From contig CACZPX010000291.1 in the NCBI GenBank assembly GCA_902783095.1, positions 1-11,006 of the forward strand: a stretch of DNA of 11,006 nucleotides, given 5' to 3'. Positions 6,053-11,006 of this stretch are shown here, one piece after another; positions within the stretch are counted from its first letter, which is position 1; the number at the start of each line of letters is the position of its first letter. A program made the position numbers and the translations under genes. The stretch is from an uncultured Lachnospiraceae bacterium. GTDB taxonomy: Bacteria > Bacillota > Clostridia > Lachnospirales > Lachnospiraceae. The notes below the pieces were generated by a model that was not told where the DNA came from, made no database searches, and saw nothing but the letters and a program-made list of their open reading frames with translations.

Positions 6053-6055
6053 ATT

Positions 6056-6397
6056 ATGGAACGTTTCCTGGCATTGAAGAACACGGAGGATTTCGGACGG
6101 GTCTACCGGCAGGGCAGATCTTACGGGAACAGGCTTCTCGTCATGTATGTATTCGAAGGAGGCCGGGATCCTCATGGGCGGATCGGCATATCCGTCAGTA
6201 AACGAGTTGGAAACAGTGTCGTAAGGCACCGGGTAAAGAGACGACTGCGGGAGATCTTCCGGCTGAACATCTCCCAGATCAGGTCCGGGTCGGATATCGT
6301 CACGGTCGCGAAAAAGAGCGCCGCGGACAGCAGTTACGCAGAGTTGGAAAGCGCTGTCCAGCATCTTTTGAAGCGGCTGCAGCTGCAAGAGACATGA
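6056..6397 (+). CDS. rnpA: Ribonuclease P protein component
   Basis: RnpA is the basic protein cofactor of the RNase P ribozyme, which removes 5' leaders from pre-tRNAs. The 113 residues match the family. Conserved parts are the N-terminal LKNTEDFGRVYRQGRSYGNR (aromatic cleft residues) and the RNR-motif helix KRVGNSVVRHRVKRRLRE (49-66), here with His58 in place of the usual Asn, a variant I recall from other Clostridia. The ATG at 6056 gives the normal family N-terminus, yet no Shine-Dalgarno sequence precedes it; the 29-bp gap from rpmH is filled by a hairpin. Translation may depend on coupling or on unfolding of that hairpin. The end overlaps yidD by 4 bp (ATGA). Confidence 0.96.
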   Translation: MERFLALKNTEDFGRVYRQGRSYGNRLLVMYVFEGGRDPHGRIGISVSKRVGNSVVRHRVKRRLREIFRLNISQIRSGSDIVTVAKKSAADSSYAELESAVQHLLKRLQLQET

Positions 6398-6606
6398 AAA
6401 AGGTATTGATAGGACTGATCCGGTTTTACCAGAGAGCAATCTCGCCGCGAAAGCGCTACGGATGCTGCAAGTACTACCCCACCTGCTCCTGTTACGCGAT
6501 AGAGGCGATCGAAAAGCACGGCGCGTTAAAGGGCGGTGCTTTGGCGTCGTGGAGGATACTGCGATGCAATCCGTTTTCAAAGGGCGGTTTTGACCCCGTC
6601 CCGTAA
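6394..6606 (+). CDS. yidD: Membrane protein insertion efficiency factor YidD
   Basis: YidD is a small membrane-associated protein that aids Sec/YidC-dependent insertion of membrane proteins. It is 70 residues long, with an amphipathic N-terminal helix (MKKVLIGLIRFYQRAISP), a cysteine-rich core (Cys24, 25, 31 and 33 around YYPTCSCYA) and the conserved tail WRILRCNPFSKGGFDPVP (53-70, with Cys58). This is the full family pattern. It overlaps rnpA by 4 bp and is followed by yidC after 18 bp, the usual rpmH-rnpA-yidD-yidC order. Coupled translation from rnpA is likely, since no separate ribosome site stands out. Confidence 0.97.
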   Translation: MKKVLIGLIRFYQRAISPRKRYGCCKYYPTCSCYAIEAIEKHGALKGGALASWRILRCNPFSKGGFDPVP

Positions 6607-6614
6607 GCGGCTTT

Positions 6615-6620
6615 GGAGGA
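6615..6620 (+). promoter_or_regulatory. Ribosome binding site deciding the yidC start
   Basis: GGAGGA lies four bases before the ATG at 6625. The upstream in-frame TTG at 6613 overlaps this motif and would lack a site of its own, and the ATG at 6621 is out of frame. The ATG at 6625 is therefore the start. Confidence 0.8.
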
Positions 6621-6624
6621 ATGG

Positions 6625-7728
6625 ATGAAGACAGGTTTTTTCTTTGACGAAACGACCGCTGCGGTGGAGACCACGGCTGCGGGAACGACAGCGGCCGGCG
6701 GCGGTTTCGGCAACTGGCCGGTGATCAAGCAGATCGCCTGGCTGTTCGGTCTGCTGATGCAGGGCATCTTTGTGGTGCTCGCCGCGATGGGCGTCATCAA
6801 CGGTATGGTGCCGCTCTGCATCATTGTATTTACCATTATCACGAAAATGCTCCTGCTGCCGCTTACCATCAAGCAGCAGAAGTTCGGAAAGATCAACGCG
6901 CTGATGACGCCCGAGATCCAGGCGCTTCAGAAAAAGTACGAGGGACGCCGCGATCAGGCCTCCATGGCCCGCATGCAGGCGGAACAGCAGGCCATCTACG
7001 ACAAGTACGGCACGTCCATGTCGGCCGGCTGCCTGCCTTCTCTGATCCAGCTGCCCTTCCTGTTCGGTCTGTATCCGGTCATCTACAACATGCCGGAATA
7101 CGTGCCGCAGATGGCCAACTATACCGCGGAACAGATCAACAAGATGTACAATCTGTTCGGCATCAACCTGCTGGAGGCGCCCGGCTGGAAGATCCAGCCC
7201 GCCATCATCATCCCGCTTTTAGCCGGTATCCTGTCCTTCTTCTCTTCCAAGATGATGCAGCCGAAGGTGAAGAACAACAACAAGGACGCCAATCCCGCGG
7301 GCACCAGCATGAAGATGATGAACTACACCATGCCGTTCATCTCCCTGTTCTTCTGCATCAGCCTGCCGGCCTTCCTTGGCCTGTACTGGGTCGTGCAGTC
7401 CCTGGTGATGATCGCGCAGCAGTATTTCATCAACCGTCACTTTGACAAGATCCCGATCGAAGACCTGATCAAGGCAAACATCGAAAAGACCAACAAGAAG
7501 CGCGCCAAGAAGGGCCTGCCGCCGTTAAACGAGAAGGCGATGATGAACACGAAGAAGCTGAACGGCGCGCCCGAAAAGACCGTGGAAGAGGTCGCTGACG
7601 CAAAGGAAAAGCGTGACGCCGGCATCCGCCAGTCAACGGACTATTACAACAAGAGAGCCGGCTCGTCGTCCGGCAGCCTTGCCGCAAAGGCCAACATGGT
7701 CCGGGATTACAACGAAAAACACAAATAA
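6625..7728 (+). CDS. yidC: Membrane protein insertase YidC/Oxa1/SpoIIIJ family
   Basis: YidC inserts and folds membrane proteins, alone or with SecYEG. The 367 residues carry the five-helix core: helix 1 about 36-58, helix 2 about 61-80, helix 3 about 136-156, helix 4 about 192-208 and helix 5 about 236-262. Lys74, in FTIITKMLLLPLT, sits where the functionally key positive residue of the hydrophilic groove is found. The cytoplasmic loop 83-130 is charged and probably a coiled coil. The C-terminal tail from about 275 is basic (NKKRAKKG), consistent with ribosome contact. Unlike many Gram-positive homologues, the N-terminus has no lipoprotein signal or lipobox Cys; instead it has a short repetitive Thr/Ala/Gly segment with ETTAA twice and GTTAA once (about 9-27). 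jag follows after 11 bp. Confidence 0.97.
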   Translation: MKTGFFFDETTAAVETTAAGTTAAGGGFGNWPVIKQIAWLFGLLMQGIFVVLAAMGVINGMVPLCIIVFTIITKMLLLPLTIKQQKFGKINALMTPEIQALQKKYEGRRDQASMARMQAEQQAIYDKYGTSMSAGCLPSLIQLPFLFGLYPVIYNMPEYVPQMANYTAEQINKMYNLFGINLLEAPGWKIQPAIIIPLLAGILSFFSSKMMQPKVKNNNKDANPAGTSMKMMNYTMPFISLFFCISLPAFLGLYWVVQSLVMIAQQYFINRHFDKIPIEDLIKANIEKTNKKRAKKGLPPLNEKAMMNTKKLNGAPEKTVEEVADAKEKRDAGIRQSTDYYNKRAGSSSGSLAAKANMVRDYNEKHK

Positions 7729-7739
7729 GAGGGCTCTAC

Positions 7740-8408
7740 ATGGAATTCAAGGAATATACCGCAAAGACCGTGGATCTTGCCGTCGCGGACGCCATGGCGG
7801 ATCTCGGGATCACCAGCGATCTGCTGGAGTATGAGGTGATCGAGAAGGGGAGCACCGGTTTTCTGAGCATCGGCAGCCGCCCCGCCGTCATTCGCGCAAG
7901 AAAGAAGTTTACGCTGGAGGGCGTGGCAGACGATTTTCTGCAGGGCGTCTTCCGCACCCTGAACATGGAAGTGGAAACGGCCATCGCCTACAATGAGGCG
8001 GAAGCCGAGATGAACATCGATCTGATCGGCGACGATATGGGCATTCTGATCGGCAAGCGCGGTCAGACGCTGGATTCCCTGCAGTACCTGACCGGCCTGG
8101 CCGTAAACAAGTACAGCGACGAGTACATCCGCGTCAAGATCGACATCGAAAACTACCGCGAACGCCGCAAGGAGACCCTGGAGAACCTGGCCATCAACAT
8201 CGCCAAAAAGGTCAAGCGGACCCGCCGGGCCGTGGATCTGGAACCCATGAACCCCTACGAGCGCCGCATCATCCACAGCACGCTGCAGAACGACCGCTAT
8301 GTGATCACCAGCAGCGAAGGCGAGGAGCCCTACCGCCACGTGGTCGTCTCCTTAAAGCGCAACGACCGGTACTCCGGCAGGGGAAACAATTACAGCGACG
8401 AGGAATAA
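7740..8408 (+). CDS. jag: Jag/KhpB family RNA-binding protein (Jag-N, KH, R3H)
   Basis: This 222-residue cytoplasmic protein has an N-terminal Jag domain (1-50, with EYTAKTVDLAVADAMADLG and KGSTGFLSIGSRPA). A KH domain follows, whose GxxG loop is GKRG (105-108) in GILIGKRGQTLDSLQYL. An R3H domain comes next, with ERRIIHSTL (174-182; Arg-x3-His type motif) and EEPYRHVVVSLKR (195-207). The family binds RNA and affects cell elongation and division in some Firmicutes, often with a partner KhpA. The ATG at 7740 has AGAGG about eight bases upstream. It is coupled to yidC by an 11-bp gap, the standard pairing. A terminator-like hairpin follows 20 bp after the stop, so this probably ends the rpmH operon. 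Confidence 0.96.
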   Translation: MEFKEYTAKTVDLAVADAMADLGITSDLLEYEVIEKGSTGFLSIGSRPAVIRARKKFTLEGVADDFLQGVFRTLNMEVETAIAYNEAEAEMNIDLIGDDMGILIGKRGQTLDSLQYLTGLAVNKYSDEYIRVKIDIENYRERRKETLENLAINIAKKVKRTRRAVDLEPMNPYERRIIHSTLQNDRYVITSSEGEEPYRHVVVSLKRNDRYSGRGNNYSDEE

Positions 8409-8428
8409 CGCCGCATACGACTGCTCTT

Positions 8429-8472
8429 CAGGCTGCCCAAACCCTCGGGTTTGAACAGCCTGTTGTTTTGTT
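8429..8472 (+). terminator. Intrinsic terminator after jag
   Basis: CAGGCTG (8429-8435) pairs with CAGCCTG (8456-8462), and CAAACC (8438-8443) pairs with GGTTTG (8448-8453) around a CTCG loop, with a 2x2 internal bulge. TTGTTTTGTT follows directly. It should end much of the rpmH-jag transcript, though the tail is not a pure T-run and read-through is possible. Confidence 0.7.
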
Positions 8473-8603
8473 CAGCAAGCGCGGCTGTGCCCGCAGAGGT
8501 GCATTTGCTGGCCGTAGGTCGTGAAGCCGCAGGCTGCGAATGTCCGCGTTGCGGGACGGGCAGGAGGCGTTGGCCGCCTCCTGCTCGATTTCGAGGACAG
8601 ACA
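8473..8603 (+). other. GC-rich, hairpin-rich leader before mnmE
   Basis: This roughly 130-bp gap holds no gene I accept and no clear promoter. Visible inverted repeats are GCGG/CCGC (8481-8494), CGCAG/CTGCG (8528-8538), an exact 10-bp stem GCAGGAGGCG/CGCCTCCTGC with TTGGC loop (8560-8584) and CTCGA/TCGAG (8584-8595). The last overlaps the GAGGA ribosome site. It could be a structured 5' leader, a small RNA or an intergenic palindromic repeat. I do not recognise a known riboswitch or RNA family. Confidence 0.5.
8593..8597 (+). promoter_or_regulatory. Ribosome binding site favouring the GTG start of mnmE
   Basis: GAGGA lies six bases before GTG at 8604, an ideal spacing, but 18 bases before the alternative ATG at 8616. 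The motif is partly inside a small hairpin (8584-8595). Confidence 0.5.
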
Positions 8604-10010
8604 GTGGAAAACGGGATGAATCAAAAAGGAACAGAGGATACCATTGCCGCGATCTCCAGCGGACTGACGCAGGCCGGGATCGGTATCGTGCGGATCTCCG
8701 GACCGGAGGCCCTGGAGGTGGCGGACCGGATCGCGCGGGTAAAGGGCGGCGTAAAGGCACAGGCGGCCAATACGGCGGCCTATGGGCATATCCTGCAAAA
8801 CGGCAGGATCCTGGACGAGGCCGTGATCCTGGTGATGCGCGGGCCTAAGAGTTATACCGGCGAGGACGTCGTGGAACTGCAGTGCCACGGCGGCCCGTAC
8901 CTGATGCGGCGCGTGCTGCAGGCGGCGCTTGCGGCCGGCGCGCGGCTGGCGGAGCCGGGGGAATTCACCAAGCGGGCCTTTTTAAACGGCCGGCTGGATC
9001 TCTCCCAGGCGGAGGCCGTGATGGACCTGATCGAAGCCGGCGGGGAGGCTGCGCGCGTGAGCGCCCTAAACCAGCTGGGCGGAGCGCTCAGCCGCAGCGT
9101 CAACGCGCTGCGGGACCGCATCCTGTATGAGACGGCGTTTCTAGAGGCTGCCGTGGACGATCCGGAACATATCTCCACGGAGGGCTATGCCGAACGGCTG
9201 GCCGTGACGGTCGGGGAGGTCCGCGGGCAGATCGCCGAGCTGCTGCAGGCCGCGGAAAACGGCCGCATCATAAAAAGCGGCATCCGGACCGTGATCCTGG
9301 GCAGTCCAAACGTGGGAAAATCATCCATTCTGAATCTTCTGCTCGGCAGCGACCGCGCCATCGTCACGGACATCCCCGGGACCACGCGGGACGTGCTGGA
9401 AGAGACGGTCCGCGTGGGGGATCTGACGCTCCTGCTGGCGGACACCGCCGGCATCCGTACGGCCGGGGACGCCGTTGAACGCATCGGCATAGAGCTGGCG
9501 GAAAAGAAAGCCCGCGAAGCCGACCTGATCCTGTATATCATAGACGGCACGCGCGCGCTCACGGACGGCGAACTGTCGCAGGCCAAGCGCTGGGTGACGG
9601 GCAGACGGGCCGTGCTGCTGGTGAACAAGGCGGACCTGCTGGATGACGAACATGCGGCGGAGGCATGCCGGGCACTGCGTGCGGAGACCGGCCTTATGCC
9701 GCTCTCCTTTTCCGCCAAGACCGGAGAAGGACGGAAAGAACTGTATGATAATATTTTAACGATATTTGCCGACGTGCTGCCCGACGGCGGGGACTACGCC
9801 GCCACCGCGAACCTGCGCCACTGCGAGGAGCTGCGGCGGGCGGATGAAAGCCTGCGCCTGGTGGAGGAAGCCATCGAGGAGGGTATGCCGGAGGACCTTT
9901 TTACCATCGATCTGATGGATGCCTATACTGCCCTCTCCCGCATCGTAGGGGCCTCGGTCTCCGACGCGCTGGTGGACGAGATCTTCTCCAGATTCTGTAT
10001 GGGAAAGTGA
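8604..10010 (+). CDS. mnmE: tRNA uridine-5-carboxymethylaminomethyl(34) synthesis GTPase MnmE
   Basis: MnmE, with MnmG, adds an aminomethyl-type group to carbon 5 of wobble uridine 34 in certain tRNAs, using a formyl-tetrahydrofolate-type one-carbon donor. Numbered from GTG at 8604 (468 residues), the N-terminal folate-binding domain runs to about 118, with the conserved PGEFTKRAFLNGRLDLSQAEA at 118-138. The G domain has G1 GSPNVGKS (233-240), G2 PGTTRD (258-263), G3 DTAGIR (280-285), G4 NKAD (341-344) and G5 SAK (370-372). The C-terminus FCMGK (464-468) carries the conserved cysteine of the C-x-G-K motif. The start is uncertain: GTG 8604 has the better ribosome site, while ATG 8616 gives 464 residues, closer to usual homologues. 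Open frame extends back to 8451, but that part overlaps the terminator and looks non-coding. mnmG follows after 6 bp. Confidence 0.96.
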   Translation: MENGMNQKGTEDTIAAISSGLTQAGIGIVRISGPEALEVADRIARVKGGVKAQAANTAAYGHILQNGRILDEAVILVMRGPKSYTGEDVVELQCHGGPYLMRRVLQAALAAGARLAEPGEFTKRAFLNGRLDLSQAEAVMDLIEAGGEAARVSALNQLGGALSRSVNALRDRILYETAFLEAAVDDPEHISTEGYAERLAVTVGEVRGQIAELLQAAENGRIIKSGIRTVILGSPNVGKSSILNLLLGSDRAIVTDIPGTTRDVLEETVRVGDLTLLLADTAGIRTAGDAVERIGIELAEKKAREADLILYIIDGTRALTDGELSQAKRWVTGRRAVLLVNKADLLDDEHAAEACRALRAETGLMPLSFSAKTGEGRKELYDNILTIFADVLPDGGDYAATANLRHCEELRRADESLRLVEEAIEEGMPEDLFTIDLMDAYTALSRIVGASVSDALVDEIFSRFCMGK

Positions 10011-10016
10011 GGACGC

Positions 10017-11006
10017 ATGACGCAACCAAGCGAACGATATGACATTGCCGTGATCGGAGCCGGCCATGCGGGCTGTGAGGCCGCGCTGGCGGCAGCCCGG
10101 CTTGGCAAAACGGTGCTCCTGTTCACGGTCAGCGCGGACAGTATCGCCATGATGCCCTGCAATCCGAACATCGGCGGCACGTCCAAGGGACACCTTGTCC
10201 GGGAGGTGGACGCGCTGGGCGGCGAGATGGGCCGAAACATCGACAGGACCTTTATCCAGTCCCGCATGCTCAATAAGTCCAAGGGACCGGCCGTCTACTC
10301 TCTGCGCGCACAGGCGGACAAGCAGCAGTATTCGGCGGAGATGCGGCGGACCCTGGAGCATACGAAGAACATCCGGATCCGTCAGGCAGAAGTGCGCTCT
10401 ATAGATATTAGAGAAAACGCCGTAGTCTCCGTTACCACTGTATCCGGGAAGGTATATTCCTGTGACGCCGCTATATTGTGTACCGGAACGTATCTTCGCT
10501 CCCGCTGCATCTACGGCGACGTAAGCCGGGCGACCGGTCCCAACGGCCTGCCGGCAGCCAACGAGCTGACGCAGTCCCTGCTTGACGCGGGGATCCGCAT
10601 CCGCCGCTTTAAGACCGGCACGCCTGCGCGCGTAGACGCGCGGACGCTGGACTTTTCCAAAATGGAGGAACAACCCGGCGACGTCCCCATCGTGCCGTTT
10701 TCCTTTGAGACCGACAGACAGAGCATCCAGAAGGAGCAGGTCTCCTGCTGGCTCACCTATACCAACGAGGACACGCACCGGATCATCCGGGAGAATCTGG
10801 ACCGGTCGCCGCTTTTTTCCGGTGTGATAGAGGGGACCGGCCCGCGCTATTGCCCTTCTATAGAGGATAAAGTGGTCCGGTTTGCGGACAAGGACCGGCA
10901 CCAGCTGTTTCTGGAACCAGAAGGGCTCTATACCAATGAAATGTACATTTCCGGGATGTCCAGTTCTCTGCCGGAGGACGTACAGGAACAGATGATCCAC
11001 ACGGTA
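10017..11006 (+). CDS. mnmG: tRNA uridine-5-carboxymethylaminomethyl(34) synthesis enzyme MnmG, partial (C-terminus beyond window)
   Basis: MnmG is the FAD- and NADH-dependent partner of MnmE in wobble-uridine modification. The window holds 330 codons of a protein normally about 620-630 residues. The FAD dinucleotide motif is GAGHAGCEAA (14-23). The family signature MPCNPNIGGTSKGHLVREVD (46-65) contains Cys48, and PRYCPSIEDKVVRF contains Cys279; they correspond to the two conserved cysteines known in Escherichia coli MnmG (47 and 277). The ATG at 10017 is 6 bp after the mnmE stop, with GAGG overlapping that stop, so the two are one operon and translation is probably coupled. Nothing in the visible part is missing or broken. 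Confidence 0.97.
   Translation, partial: MTQPSERYDIAVIGAGHAGCEAALAAARLGKTVLLFTVSADSIAMMPCNPNIGGTSKGHLVREVDALGGEMGRNIDRTFIQSRMLNKSKGPAVYSLRAQADKQQYSAEMRRTLEHTKNIRIRQAEVRSIDIRENAVVSVTTVSGKVYSCDAAILCTGTYLRSRCIYGDVSRATGPNGLPAANELTQSLLDAGIRIRRFKTGTPARVDARTLDFSKMEEQPGDVPIVPFSFETDRQSIQKEQVSCWLTYTNEDTHRIIRENLDRSPLFSGVIEGTGPRYCPSIEDKVVRFADKDRHQLFLEPEGLYTNEMYISGMSSSLPEDVQEQMIHTV

Noticed and set aside
8451..8603. In-frame upstream extension of mnmE
   Set aside because: It begins within the jag terminator hairpin, has no family similarity that I can see, and would add 51 residues that MnmE proteins lack.
8428..8760. 110-codon minus-strand frame covering the mnmE leader
   Set aside because: It overlaps the mnmE start on the other strand, is rich in Arg/Pro/Ser as GC-rich shadows are, and has no ribosome site that I could support.
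9756..11000. 414-codon open frame on the minus strand opposite mnmE/mnmG
   Set aside because: It is antisense to well-supported coding sequence with clear MnmG motifs, and its translation shows no family features.
1..11006. Search for tRNA, rRNA, CRISPR arrays, insertion sequences or a novel defence or mobile system
   Set aside because: No repeat-spacer pattern, transposase, integrase, tRNA-like fold or unfamiliar gene cluster was seen; all genes are core housekeeping genes in standard order.

Overview
This window is the chromosomal replication-origin neighbourhood of a Firmicute. The order gyrB - recF - yaaA - dnaN - dnaA - (oriC) - rpmH - rnpA - yidD - yidC - jag - mnmE - mnmG is the classic dnaA/rpmH divergent arrangement. 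The fairly GC-rich coding sequence and the general look of DnaN, RnpA (an RHR variant of the RNR motif) and YidC suggest class Clostridia, probably Lachnospiraceae. That taxonomic call is inference from memory of the families, not a search result.

Left half, minus strand (1-5410): dnaA (5410-4073), a 258-bp non-coding gap, dnaN (3814-2708), the small S4-domain gene yaaA (2689-2480), recF (2483-1374) and the first 461 codons of gyrB (1384 to the window edge). yaaA/recF overlap by 4 bp and recF/gyrB by 11 bp, so translational coupling is likely. These genes supply initiator, sliding clamp, gap repair and supercoiling control.

Centre (5411-5891): about 480 bp without a gene, holding oriC. It has three perfect DnaA boxes plus degenerate ones, AT-rich tracts, short tandem repeats, a good dnaA promoter whose spacer contains a perfect DnaA box, and a near-consensus rpmH promoter. 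The dnaA-dnaN gap carries a second set of box-like repeats followed by CTACTA and an AT tract. This resembles the bipartite origin and basal unwinding layout known from Bacillus subtilis.

Right half, plus strand (5892-11006): rpmH, rnpA, yidD, yidC and jag form a tight operon for ribosomal protein L34, RNase P protein, membrane-protein insertion and a KH/R3H RNA-binding protein. An 11-bp hairpin with a T-rich tail fills the rpmH-rnpA gap. A terminator-like hairpin follows jag. A GC-rich, hairpin-rich leader of about 130 nt then precedes mnmE and the first 330 codons of mnmG, whose products together modify tRNA wobble uridine.

Every protein gene belongs to a well-known core family. I found no new protein system; the points worth a second look are regulatory and structural features in the non-coding gaps.
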